In this document: piece after piece, positions 35,716-48,674 of the stretch
How positions within the stretch are numbered: the stretch's first letter is position 1
How the letters are laid out: every line of letters begins with the position of its first letter
Assembly (NCBI GenBank): GCA_946699065.1
Contig: CAMPDV010002000.1
Span: 20,964-84,963, forward strand
DNA length: 64,000 nt
DNA from: Loxodes magnus
Lineage: Eukaryota; Ciliophora; Karyorelictea; Loxodida; Loxodidae
Direction of reading: 5' to 3'
Notes under the pieces: generated by a model
What the model was told of the DNA's origin: nothing
The model's input: the letters and a program-made list of their open reading frames with translations, nothing else
Databases searched by the model: none
Program-made: the position numbers and the translations under genes

Positions 35716-38700
35716 TCACTTTTCTTAGAAATCCTATCATTCTTTTAAACTTCTAGTTCTTAAAACTTTCAAATACATAAACTGATCTTCAGACTCTTTT
35801 ACTTGCTTTTCTTATTCACTTTTCTTAGAAATCTTATCATTCTTTTAAACTTCTAGTTCTTAAAACTTTCAAATACATAAACTGATCTTCAGACTCTTTT
35901 ACTTGCTTTTCTTATTCACTTTTCTTAGAAATCCTATCATTCTTTTAAACTTCTAGTTCTTAAAACTTTCAAATACATAAACTGATCTTTAGACTCTTTT
36001 ACTTGCTTTTCTTATTCACTTTTCTTAGAAATCCTATCATTTTTTTAAACTTCTAGTTCTTAAAACTTTCAAATACATAAACTGATCTTCAGACTCTTTT
36101 ACTTGCTTTTCTTATTCACTTTTCTTAGAAATCTTATCATTCTTTTAAACTTCTAGTTCTTAAAACTTTCAAATACATAAACTGATCATTAGACTCTTTT
36201 ACTTGCTTTTCTTATTCACTTTTCTTAGAAATCTTATCATTCTTTTAAACTTCTAGTTCTTAAAACTTTCAAATACATAAACTGATCTTCAGACTCTTTT
36301 ACTTGCTTTTCTTATTCACTTTTCTTAGAAATCCTATCATTCTTTTAAACTTCTAGTTCTTAAAACTTTCAAATACATAAACTGATCTTCAGACTCTTTT
36401 ACTTGCTTTTCTTATTCACTTTTCTTAGAAATCTTATCATTCTTTTAAACTTCTAGTTCTTAAAACTTTCAAATACATAAACTGATCTTCAGACTCTTTT
36501 ACTTGCTTTTCTTATTCACTTTTCTTAGAAATCCTATCATTCTTTTAAACTTCTAGTTCTTAAAACTTTCAAATACATAAACTGATCTTCAGACTCTTTT
36601 ACTTGCTTTTCTTATTCACTTTTCTTAGAAATCCTATCATTCTTTTAAACTTCTAGTTCTTAAAACTTTCAAATACATAAACTGATTTTCAGACTCTTTT
36701 ACTTGCTTTTCTTATTCACTTTTCTTAGAAATCTTATCATTCTTTTAAACTTCTAGTTCTTAAAACTTTCAAATACATAAACTGATCTTCAGACTCTTTT
36801 ACTTGCTTTTCTTATTCACTTTTCTTAGAAATCTCATCATTCTTTTAAACTTCTAGTTCTTAAAACTTTCAAATACATAAACTGATCTTCAGACTCTTTT
36901 ACTTGCTTTTCTTATTCACTTTTCTTAGAAATCCTATCATTCTTTTAAACTTCTAGTTCTTAAAACTTTCAAATACATAAACTGATCTTCAGACTCTTTT
37001 ACTTGCTTTTCTTATTCACTTTTCTTAGAAATCTTATCATTCTTTTAAACTTCTAGTTCTTAAAACTTTCAAATACATAAACTGATCTTCAGACTCTTTT
37101 ACTTGCTTTTCTTATTCACTTTTCTTAGAAATCTCATCATTCTTTTAAACTTCTAGTTCTTAAAACTTTCAAATACATAAACTGATCTTCAGACTCTTTT
37201 ACTTGCTTTTCTTATTCACTTTTCTTAGAAATCTTATCATTCTTTTAAACTTCTAGTTCTTAAAACTTTCAAATACATAAACTGATCTTCAGACTCTTTT
37301 ACTTGCTTTTCTTATTCACTTTTCTTAGAAATCCTATCATTCTTTTAAACTTCTAGTTCTTAAAACTTTCAAATACATAAACTGATCTTCAGACTCTTTT
37401 ACTTGCTTTTCTTATTCACTTTTCTTAGAAATCCTATCATTCTTTTAAACTTCTAGTTCTTAAAACTTTCAAATACATAAACTGATCTTCAGACTCTTTT
37501 ACTTGCTTTTCTTATTCACTTTTCTTAGAAATCCTATCATTCTTTTAAACTTCTAGTTCTTAAAACTTTCAAATACATAAACTGATCTTCAGACTCTTTT
37601 ACTTGCTTTTCTTATTCACTTTTCTTAGAAATCCTATCATTCTTTTAAACTTCTAGTTCTTAAAACTTTCAAATACATAAACTGATCTTCAGACTCTTTT
37701 ACTTGCTTTTCTTATTCACTTTTCTTAGAAATCTCATCATTCTTTTAAACTTCTAGTTCTTAAAACTTTCAAATACATAAACTGATCTTCAGACTCTTTT
37801 ACTTGCTTTTCTTATTCACTTTTCTTAGAAATCCTATCATTCTTTTAAACTTCTAGTTCTTAAAACTTTCAAATACATAAACTGATCTTTAGACTCTTTT
37901 ACTTGCTTTTCTTATTCACTTTTCTTAGAAATCTTATCATTTTTTTAAACTTCTAGTTCTTAAAACTTTCAAATACATAAACTGATCTTTAGACTCTTTT
38001 ACTTGCTTTTCTTATTCACTTTTCTTAGAAATCCTATCATTCTTTTAAACTTCTAGTTCTTAAAACTTTCAAATACATAAACTGATCTTCAGACTCTTTT
38101 ACTTGCTTTCCTTATTCACTTTTCTTAGAAATCTTATCATTCTTTTAAACTTCTAGTTCTTAAAACTTTCAAATACATAAACTGATCTTCAGACTCTTTT
38201 ACTTGCTTTTCTTATTCACTTTTCTTAGAAATCTTATCATTTTTTTAAACTTCTAGTTCTTAAAACTTTCAAATACATAAACTGATCTTCAGACTCTTTT
38301 ACTTGCTTTTCTTATTCACTTTTCTTAGAAATCTTATCATTCTTTTAAACTTCTAGTTCTTAAAACTTTCAAATACATAAACTGATCTTCAGACTCTTTT
38401 ACTTGCTTTTCTTATTCACTTTTCTTAGAAATCTTATCATTCTTTTAAACTTCTAGTTCTTAAAACTTTCAAATACATAAACTGATCTTTAGACTCTTTT
38501 ACTTGCTTTTCTTATTCACTTTTCTTAGAAATCCTATCATTCTTTTAAACTTCTAGTTCTTAAAACTTTCAAATACATAAACTGATCTTCAGACTCTTTT
38601 ACTTGCTTTTCTTATTCACTTTTCTTAGAAATCCTATCATTTTTTTAAACTTCTAGTTCATAAAACTTTCAAATACATAAACTGATCTTCAGACTCTTTT

Positions 38701-39215
38701 ACTTGCTTTTCTTATTCACTTTTCTTAGAAATCTTATCATTCTTTTAAACTTCTAGTTCTTAAAACTTTCAAATACATAAACTGATCTTCAGACTCTTTT
38801 ACTTGCTTTTCTTATTCACTTTTCTTAGAAATCTTATCATTCTTTTAAACTTCTAGTTCTTAAAACTTTCAAATACATAAACTGATCTTCAGACTCTTTT
38901 ACTTGCTTTTCTTATTCACTTTTCTTAGAAATCCTATCATTCTTTTAAACTTCTAGTTCTTAAAACTTTCAAATACATAAACTGATCTTTAGACTCTTTT
39001 ACTTGCTTTTCTTATTCACTTTTCTTAGAAATCTTATCATTCTTTTAAACTTCTAGTTCTTAAAACTTTCAAATACATAAACTGATCTTCAGACTCTTTT
39101 ACTTGCTTTTCTTATTCACTTTTCTTAGAAATCCTATCATTCTTTTAAACTTCTAGTTCTTAAAACTTTCAAATACATAAACTGATCTTCAGACTCTTTT
39201 ACTTGCTTTTCTTAT
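35716..39215 (+). repeat. Pure-L domain, 35 consecutive 100-bp monomers
   Basis: Between the S units at 35631 and 39216 there are exactly 3500 bp with no length change. CTCATC marks stand at about 36831, 37131 and 37731. The order from 37116 (CTCATC, CTTATC, four further CCTATC units, CTCATC, CCTATC with GATCTTTAG, ATTTTTTT with GATCTTTAG, CCTATC) matches 47275-48274 at an offset of 10,159 bp. This stretch is therefore an older relative of the 2600-bp HOR domain. A private GCTTTCCTTATT occurs near 38110. Confidence 0.87.
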
Positions 39216-39985
39216 TCACTTTTCTTAGAAATCTTATCTAGTTCTTAAAACTTTCAAATACATAAACTGATTTTCAGACTCTTTTACTTGCTTTTCTTAT
39301 TCACTTTTCTTAGAAATCCTATCATTCTTTTAAACTTCTAGTTCTTAAAACTTTCAAATACATAAACTGATCTTCAGACTCTTTTACTTGCTTTTCTTAT
39401 TCACTTTTCTTAGAAATCCTATCATTCTTTTAAACTTCTAGTTCTTAAAACTTTCAAATACATAAACTGATCTTCAGACTCTTTTACTTGCTTTTCTTAT
39501 TCACTTTTCTTAGAAATCTTATCTAGTTCTTAAAACTTTCAAATACATAAACTGATCTTCAGACTCTTTTACTTGCTTTTCTTATTCACTTTTCTTAGAA
39601 ATCTTATCATTCTTTTAAACTTCTAGTTCTTAAAACTTTCAAATACATAAACTGATCTTCAGACTCTTTTACTTGCTTTTCTTATTCACTTTTCTTAGAA
39701 ATCTTGTCATTCTTTTAAACTTCTAGTTCTTAAAACTTTCAAATACATAAACTGATCTTCAGACTCTTTTACTTGCTTTTCTTATTCACTTTTCTTAGAA
39801 ATCCTATCATTCTTTTAAACTTCTAGTTCATAAAACTTTCAAATACATAAACTGATCTTTAGACTCTTTTACTTGCTTTTCTTATTCACTTTTCTTAGAA
39901 ATCCTATCATTCTTTTAAACTTCTAGTTCTTAAAACTTTCAAATACATAAACTGATCTTCAGACTCTTTTACTTGCTTTTCTTAT

Positions 39986-41224
39986 TCACTTTTCTTAGAA
40001 ATCTTATCATTCTTTTAAACTTTCAAATACATAAACTAATCTTCAGACTCTTTTACTTGCTTTTCTTATTCACTTTTCTTAGAAATCCTATCATTCTTTT
40101 AAACTTCTAGTTCTTAAAACTTTCAAATAAGTAAACTGATCTTCAGACTCTTTTACTTGCTTTTCTTATTCACTTTTCTTAGAAATACTATCATTCTTTT
40201 AAACTTCTAGTTCTTAAAACTTTCAAATACATAAACTGATCTTCAGACTCTTTTACTTGCTTTTCTTATTCACTTTTCTTAGAAATCTTATCTAGTTCTT
40301 AAAACTTTCAAATACATAAACTGATCTTCAGACTCTTTTACTTGCTTTTCTTATTCACTTTTCTTAGAAATCCTATCATTCTTTTAAACTTCTAGTTCTT
40401 AAAACTTTCAAATACATAAACTGATCTTCAGACTCTTTTACTTGCTTTTCTTATTCACTTTTCTTAGAAATCTTATCATTCTTTTAAACTTCTAGTTCTT
40501 AAAACTTTCAAATACATAAACTGATTTTCAGACTCTTTTACTTGCTTTTCTTATTCACTTTTCTTAGAAATCTTATCTAGTTCTTAAAACTTTCAAATAC
40601 ATAAACTGATTTTCAGACTCTTTTACTTGCTTTTCTTATTCACTTTTCTTAGAAATCCTATCATTCTTTTAAACTTCTAGTTCTTAAAACTTTCAAATAC
40701 ATAAACTGATCTTCAGACTCTTTTACTTGCTTTTCTTATTCACTTTTCTTAGAAATCCTATCATTCTTTTAAACTTCTAGTTCTTAAAACTTTCAAATAC
40801 ATAAACTGATCTTCAGACTCTTTTACTTGCTTTTCTTATTCACTTTTCTTAGAAATCTTATCATTCTTTTAAACTTCTAGTTCTTAAAACTTTCAAATAC
40901 ATAAACTGATCTTCAGACTCTTTTACTTGCTTTTCTTATTCACTTTTCTTAGAAATCTTATCATTCTTTTAAACTTCTAGTTCTTAAAACTTTCAAATAC
41001 ATAAACTGATCTTCAGACTCTTTTACTTGCTTTTCTTATTCACTTTTCTTAGAAATCTTATCTAGTTCTTAAAACTTTCAAATACATAAACTGATCTTTA
41101 GACTCTTTTACTTGCTTTTCTTATTCACTTTTCTTAGAAATCCTATCATTCTTTTAAACTTCTAGTTCTTAAAACTTTCAAATACATAAACTGATCTTCA
41201 GACTCTTTTACTTGCTTTTCTTAT
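39986..41224 (+). repeat. Fifth copy of the 2.4-kb HOR header
   Basis: It starts with an 84-bp CTAATC unit (39986-40069, the same 16-bp deletion as at 34276 and 34560), then CCTATC with AATAAGTAAAC, AATACTATC (40187), S1, CCTATC, CTTATC with GATTTTCAG, S with TATCTAG and GATTTTCAG (TATTTAG in the other copies), CCTATC and CCTATC, two CTTATC, S with GATCTTTAG, and CCTATC. The order equals the header of copies 3 and 4. Confidence 0.85.
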
Positions 41225-43919
41225 TCACTTTTCTTAGAAATCTTATCTAGTTCTTAAAACTTTCAAATACATAAACTGATCTTCAGACTCTTTTACTTGC
41301 TTTTCTTATTCACTTTTCTTAGAAATCCTATCATTCTTTTAAACTTCTAGTTCTTAAAACTTTCAAATACATAAACTGATCTTCAGACTCTTTTACTTGC
41401 TTTTCTTATTCACTTTTCTTAGAAATCTTATCATTCTTTTAAACTTCTAGTTCTTAAAACTTTCAAATACATAAACTGATTTTCAGACTCTTTTACTTGC
41501 TTTTCTTATTCACTTTTCTTAGAAATCTTATTTAGTTCTTAAAACTTTCAAATACATAAACTGATTTTCAGACTCTTTTACTTGCTTTTCTTATTCACTT
41601 TTCTTAGAAATCCTATCATTCTTTTAAACTTCTAGTTCTTAAAACTTTCAAATACATAAACTGATCTTCAGACTCTTTTACTTGCTTTTCTTATTCACTT
41701 TTCTTAGAAATCCTATCATTCTTTTAAACTTCTAGTTCTTAAAACTTTCAAATACATAAACTGATCTTCAGACTCTTTTACTTGCTTTTCTTATTCACTT
41801 TTCTTAGAAATCTTATCATTCTTTTAAACTTCTAGTTCTTAAAACTTTCAAATACATAAACTGATTTTCAGACTCTTTTACTTGCTTTTCTTATTCACTT
41901 TTCTTAGAAATCTTATTTAGTTCTTAAAACTTTCAAATACATAAACTGATTTTCAGACTCTTTTACTTGCTTTTCTTATTCACTTTTCTTAGAAATCCTA
42001 TCATTCTTTTAAACTTCTAGTTCTTAAAACTTTCAAATACATAAACTGATCTTCAGACTCTTTTACTTGCTTTTCTTATTCACTTTTCTTAGAAATCTTA
42101 TCATTTTTTTAAACTTCTAGTTCTTAAAACTTTCAAATACATAAACTGATCTTCAGACTCTTTTACTTGCTTTTCTTATTCACTTTTCTTAGAAATCTTA
42201 TCATTCTTTTAAACTTCTAGTTCTTAAAACTTTCAAATACATAAACTGATCTTCAGACTCTTTTACTTGCTTTTCTTATTCACTTTTCTTAGAAATCTTA
42301 TCATTCTTTTAAACTTCTAGTTCTTAAAACTTTCAAATACATAAACTGATCTTCAGACTCTTTTACTTGCTTTTCTTATTCACTTTTCTTAGAAATCTTA
42401 TCTAGTTCTTAAAACTTTCAAATACATAAACTGATCTTTAGACTCTTTTACTTGCTTTTCTTATTCACTTTTCTTAGAAATCCTATCATTCTTTTAAACT
42501 TCTAGTTCTTAAAACTTTCAAATACATAAACTGATCTTCAGACTCTTTTACTTGCTTTTCTTATTCACTTTTCTTAGAAATCTTATCATTCTTTTAAACT
42601 TCTAGTTCTTAAAACTTTCAAATACATAAACTGATCTTCAGACTCTTTTACTTGCTTTTCTTATTCACTTTTCTTAGAAATCTTATATAGTTCTTAAAAC
42701 TTTCAAATACATAAACTGATCTTCAGACTCTTTTACTTGCTTTTCTTATTCACTTTTCTTAGAAATCTTATCATTTTTTTAAACTTCTAGTTCTTAAAAC
42801 TTTCAAATACATAAACTGATCATTAGACTCTTTTACTTGCTTTTCTTATTCACTTTTCTTAGAAATCCTATCATTCTTTTAAACTTCTAGTTCTTAAAAC
42901 TTTCAAATACATAAACTGATCTTCAGACTCTTTTACTTGCTTTTCTTATTCACTTTTCTTAGAAATCCTATCATTCTTTTAAACTTCTAGTTCTTAAAAC
43001 TTTCAAATACATAAACTGATCTTTAGACTCTTTTACTTGCTTTTCTTATTCACTTTTCTTAGAAATCTTATCATTTTTTTAAACTTCTAGTTCTTAAAAC
43101 TTTCAAATACATAAACTGATCTTCAGACTCTTTTACTTGCTTTTCTTATTCACTTTTCTTAGAAATCCTATCATTCTTTTAAACTTCTAGTTCTTAAAAC
43201 TTTCAAATACATAAACTGATCTTCAGACTCTTTTACTTGCTTTTCTTATTCACTTTTCTTAGAAATCTTATCTAGTTCTTAAAACTTTCAAATACATAAA
43301 CTGATCATTAGACTCTTTTACTTGCTTTTCTTATTCACTTTTCTTAGAAATCCTATCATTCTTTTAAACTTCTAGTTCTTAAAACTTTCAAATACATAAA
43401 CTGATCTTCAGACTCTTTTACTTGCTTTTCTTATTCACTTTTCTTAGAAATCTTATCATTCTTTTAAACTTCTAGTTCTTAAAACTTTCAAATACATAAA
43501 CTGATTTTCAGACTCTTTTACTTGCTCTTCTTATTCACTTTTCTTAGAAATCTTATTTAGTTCTTAAAACTTTCAAATACATAAACTGATTTTCAGACTC
43601 TTTTACTTGCTTTTCTTATTCACTTTTCTTAGAAATCCTATCATTCTTTTAAACTTCTAGTTCTTAAAACTTTCAAATACATAAACTGATCTTCAGACTC
43701 TTTTACTTGCTTTTCTTATTCACTTTTCTTAGAAATCTTATCATTCTTTTAAACTTCTAGTTCTTAAAACTTTCAAATACATAAACTGATCTTCAGACTC
43801 TTTTACTTGCTTTTCTTATTCACTTTTCTTAGAAATCTTATCATTCTTTTAAACTTCTAGTTCTTAAAACTTTCAAATACATAAACTGATCTTCAGACTC
43901 TTTTACTTGCTTTTCTTAT
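41225..43919 (+). repeat. Shuffled partial HOR copies anchored on S3 units
   Basis: S3 units start at 41510, 41895 and 43535. The first two are 385 bp apart and enclose a small S3-CCTATC-CCTATC-CTTATC(GATTTTCAG) duplication. Pieces of the 2.4-kb HOR follow in changed order, with GATCATTAG near 42820 and again, in an S unit, near 43306. The unit before 43535 has a private TTGCTCTTCTT. This region looks assembled from segments of the neighbouring HOR, not from a new block. Confidence 0.78.
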
Positions 43920-44404
43920 TCACTTTTCTTAGAAATCTTATCTAGTTCTTAAAACTTTCAAATACACAAACTGATCTTTAGACTCTTTTACTTGCTTTTC
44001 TTATTCACTTTTCTTAGAAATCCTATCATTCTTTTAAACTTCTAGTTCTTAAAACTTTCAAATACATAAACTGATCTTCAGACTCTTTTACTTGCTTTTC
44101 TTATTCACTTTTCTTAGAAATCTTATCATTTTTTTAAACTTCTAGTTCTTAAAACTTTCAAATACATAAACTGATCTTCAGACTCTTTTACTTGCTTTTC
44201 TTATTCACTTTTCTTAGAAATCTTATCATTCTTTTAAACTTCTAGTTCTTAAAACTTTCAAATACATAAACTGATCTTCAGACTCTTTTACTTGCTTTTC
44301 TTATTCACTTTTCTTAGAAATCTTATCATTCTTTTAAACTTCTAGTTCTTAAAACTTTCAAATACATAAACTGATCTTCAGACTCTTTTACTTGCTTTTC
44401 TTAT
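43920..44404 (+). repeat. 485-bp local duplication marked by CACAAAC
   Basis: Two S units, starting at 43920 and 44405, carry the otherwise unseen CACAAAC (for CATAAAC) with GATCTTTAG, exactly 485 bp apart (one S + four L). Both are preceded by two CTTATC L units and followed by a CCTATC L unit. This points to a recent duplication of at least four monomers. The second S opens the 1185-bp block shared with 30060. Confidence 0.85.
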
Positions 44405-45589
44405 TCACTTTTCTTAGAAATCTTATCTAGTTCTTAAAACTTTCAAATACACAAACTGATCTTTAGACTCTTTTACTTGCTTTTCTTATTCACTTTTCTT
44501 AGAAATCCTATCATTCTTTTAAACTTCTAGTTCTTAAAACTTTCAAATACATAAACTGATCTTCAGACTCTTTTACTTGCTTTTCTTATTCACTTTTCTT
44601 AGAAATCTTATCATTCTTTTAAACTTCTAGTTCTTAAAACTTTCAAATACATAAACTGATCTTCAGACTCTTTTACTTGCTTTTCTTATTCACTTTTCTT
44701 AGAAATCCTATCATTCTTTTAAACTTCTAGTTCTTAAAACTTTCAAATACATAAACTGATCTTTAGACTCTTTTACTTGCTTTTCTTATTCACTTTTCTT
44801 AGAAATCCTATCATTTTTTTAAACTTCTAGTTCTTAAAACTTTCAAATACATAAACTGATCTTCAGACTCTTTTACTTGCTTTTCTTATTCACTTTTCTT
44901 AGAAATCTTATCATTTTTTTAAACTTCTAGTTCTTAAAACTTTCAAATACATAAACTGATCATTAGACTCTTTTACTTGCTTTTCTTATTCACTTTTCTT
45001 AGAAATCCTATCATTCTTTTAAACTTCTAGTTCTTAAAACTTTCAAATACATAAACTGATCTTCAGACTCTTTTACTTGCTTTTCTTATTCACTTTTCTT
45101 AGAAATCCTATCATTCTTTTAAACTTCTAGTTCTTAAAACTTTCAAATACATAAACTGATCTTTAGACTCTTTTACTTGCTTTTCTTATTCACTTTTCTT
45201 AGAAATCTTATCATTCTTTTAAACTTCTAGTTCTTAAAACTTTCAAATACATAAACTGATCTTCAGACTCTTTTACTTGCTTTTCTTATTCACTTTTCTT
45301 AGAAATCCTATCATTCTTTTAAACTTCTAGTTCTTAAAACTTTCAAATACATAAACTGATCTTCAGACTCTTTTACTTGCTTTTCTTATTCACTTTTCTT
45401 AGAAATCTTATCATTTTTTTAAACTTCTAGTTCTTAAAACTTTCAAATAAATAAACTGATCTTCAAACTCTTTTACTTGCTTTTCTTATTCACTTTTCTT
45501 AGAAATCTTATCATTTTTTTAAACTTCTAGTTCTTAAAACTTTCAAATACATAAACTGATCTTTAGACTCTTTTACTTGCTTTTCTTAT
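44405..45589 (+). repeat. 1185-bp block with a distant copy, member B
   Basis: It matches 30060-31244 in monomer order and in the rare GATCATTAG and AATAAATAAAC/TTCAAACTC marks. I see about four substitutions between the two: CACAAAC in the first S, ATTCTTTT in place of ATTTTTTT in the seventh unit, and ordinary GACTCTTT/GACTC where member A has GACTGTTT and GATTC. The first S with CACAAAC is also duplicated 485 bp upstream. Confidence 0.88.
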
Positions 45590-46074
45590 TCACTTTTCTT
45601 AGAAATCTTATCATTTTTTTAAACTTCTAGTTCTTAAAACTTTCAAATACATAAACTGATCTTCAGACTCTTTTACTTGCTTTTCTTATTCACTTTTCTT
45701 AGAAATCTTATCATTCTTTTAAACTTCTAGTTCCTAAAACTTTCAAATACATAAACTGATCTTCAGACTCTTTTACTTGCTTTTCTTATTCACTTTTCTT
45801 AGAAATCTTATATAGTTCTTAAAACTTTCAAATACATAAACTGATCTTCAGACTCTTTTACTTGCTTTTCTTATTCACTTTTCTTAGAAATCTTATCATT
45901 CTTTTAAACTTCTAGTTCTTAAAACTTTCAAATACATAAACTGATCTTCAGACTCTTTTACTTGCTTTTCTTATTCACTTTTCTTAGAAATCTTATCATT
46001 CTTTTAAACTTCTAGTTCTTAAAACTTTCAAATACATAAACTGATCTTCAGACTCTTTTACTTGCTTTTCTTAT

Positions 46075-48674
46075 TCACTTTTCTTAGAAATCCTATCATT
46101 CTTTTAAACTTCTAGTTCATAAAACTTTCAAATACATAAACTGATCTTCAGACTCTTTTACTTGCTTTTCTTATTCACTTTTCTTAGAAATCTTATCATT
46201 CTTTTAAACTTCTAGTTCTTAAAACTTTCAAATACATAAACTGATCTTCAGACTCTTTTACTTGCTTTTCTTATTCACTTTTCTTAGAAATCTCATCATT
46301 CTTTTAAACTTCTAGTTCTTAAAACTTTCAAATACATAAACTGATCTTCAGACTCTTTTACTTGCTTTTCTTATTCACTTTTCTTAGAAATCTTATCATT
46401 CTTTTAAACTTCTAGTTCTTAAAACTTTCAAATACATAAACTGATCTTCAGACTCTTTTACTTGCTTTTCTTATTCACTTTTCTTAGAAATCCTATCATT
46501 CTTTTAAACTTCTAGTTCATAAAACTTTCAAATACATAAACTGATCTTCAGACTCTTTTACTTGCTTTTCTTATTCACTTTTCTTAGAAATCCTATCATT
46601 CTTTTAAACTTCTAGTTCTTAAAACTTTCAAATACATAAACTGATCTTCAGACTCTTTTACTTGCTTTTCTTATTCACTTTTCTTAGAAATCTCATCATT
46701 CTTTTAAACTTCTAGTTCTTAAAACTTTCAAATACATAAACTGATCTTCAGACTCTTTTACTTGCTTTTCTTATTCACTTTTCTTAGAAATCCTATCATT
46801 CTTTTAAACTTCTAGTTCATAAAACTTTCAAATACATAAACTGATCTTCAGACTCTTTTACTTGCTTTTCTTATTCACTTTTCTTAGAAATCTTATCATT
46901 CTTTTAAACTTCTAGTTCTTAAAACTTTCAAATACATAAACTGATCTTCAGACTCTTTTACTTGCTTTTCTTATTCACTTTTCTTAGAAATCCTATCATT
47001 CTTTTAAACTTCTAGTTCTTAAAACTTTCAAATACATAAACTGATCTTCAGACTCTTTTACTTGCTTTTCTTATTCACTTTTCTTAGAAATCTTATCATT
47101 CTTTTAAACTTCTAGTTCTTAAAACTTTCAAATACATAAACTGATCTTCAGACTCTTTTACTTGCTTTTCTTATTCACTTTTCTTAGAAATCTTATCATT
47201 CTTTTAAACTTCTAGTTCTTAAAACTTTCAAATACATAAACTGATCTTCAGACTCTTTTACTTGCTTTTCTTATTCACTTTTCTTAGAAATCTCATCATT
47301 CTTTTAAACTTCTAGTTCTTAAAACTTTCAAATACATAAACTGATCTTCAGACTCTTTTACTTGCTTTTCTTATTCACTTTTCTTAGAAATCTTATCATT
47401 CTTTTAAACTTCTAGTTCTTAAAACTTTCAAATACATAAACTGATCTTCAGACTCTTTTACTTGCTTTTCTTATTCACTTTTCTTAGAAATCCTATCATT
47501 CTTTTAAACTTCTAGTTCTTAAAACTTTCAAATACATAAACTGATCTTTAGACTCTTTTACTTGCTTTTCTTATTCACTTTTCTTAGAAATCCTATCATT
47601 CTTTTAAACTTCTAGTTCTTAAAACTTTCAAATACATAAACTGATCTTCAGACTCTTTTACTTGCTTTTCTTATTCACTTTTCTTAGAAATCCTATCATT
47701 CTTTTAAACTTCTAGTTCTTAAAACTTTCAAATACATAAACTGATCTTCAGACTCTTTTACTTGCTTTTCTTATTCACTTTTCTTAGAAATCCTATCATT
47801 CTTTTAAACTTCTAGTTCTTAAAACTTTCAAATACATAAACTGATCTTCAGACTCTTTTACTTGCTTTTCTTATTCACTTTTCTTAGAAATCTCATCATT
47901 CTTTTAAACTTCTAGTTCTTAAAACTTTCAAATACATAAACTGATCTTCAGACTCTTTTACTTGCTTTTCTTATTCACTTTTCTTAGAAATCCTATCATT
48001 CTTTTAAACTTCTAGTTCTTAAAACTTTCAAATACATAAACTGATCTTTAGACTCTTTTACTTGCTTTTCTTATTCACTTTTCTTAGAAATCTTATCATT
48101 TTTTTAAACTTCTAGTTCTTAAAACTTTCAAATACATAAACTGATCTTTAGACTCTTTTACTTGCTTTTCTTATTCACTTTTCTTAGAAATCCTATCATT
48201 CTTTTAAACTTCTAGTTCATAAAACTTTCAAATACATAAACTGATCTTCAGACTCTTTTACTTGCTTTTCTTATTCACTTTTCTTAGAAATCCTATCATT
48301 CTTTTAAACTTCTAGTTCTTAAAACTTTCAAATACATAAACTGATCTTCAGACTCTTTTACTTGCTTTTCTTATTCACTTTTCTTAGAAATCTTATCATT
48401 TTTTTAAACTTCTAGTTCTTAAAACTTTCAAATACATAAACTGATCTTTAGACTCTTTTACTTGCTTTTCTTATTCACTTTTCTTAGAAATCTTATCATT
48501 CTTTTAAACTTCTAGTTCTTAAAACTTTCAAATACATAAACTGATCTTCAGACTCTTTTACTTGCTTTTCTTATTCACTTTTCTTAGAAATCTTATCATT
48601 CTTTTAAACTTCTAGTTCTTAAAACTTTCAAATACATAAACTGATCTTCAGACTCTTTTACTTGCTTTTCTTAT
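46075..48674 (+). repeat. 2600-bp higher-order repeat, copy 1 (26 L monomers)
   Basis: TTCAT marks stand at about 46118, 46518, 46818 and 48218. CTCATC marks stand at 46291, 46691, 47291 and 47891. Four of these CTCATC marks recur exactly 2600 bp later (48891, 49291, 49891 and 50491), as do the first two TTCAT marks. The block consists only of 100-bp monomers. Its second half matches the 37.1-38.1 kb stretch. Confidence 0.9.
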
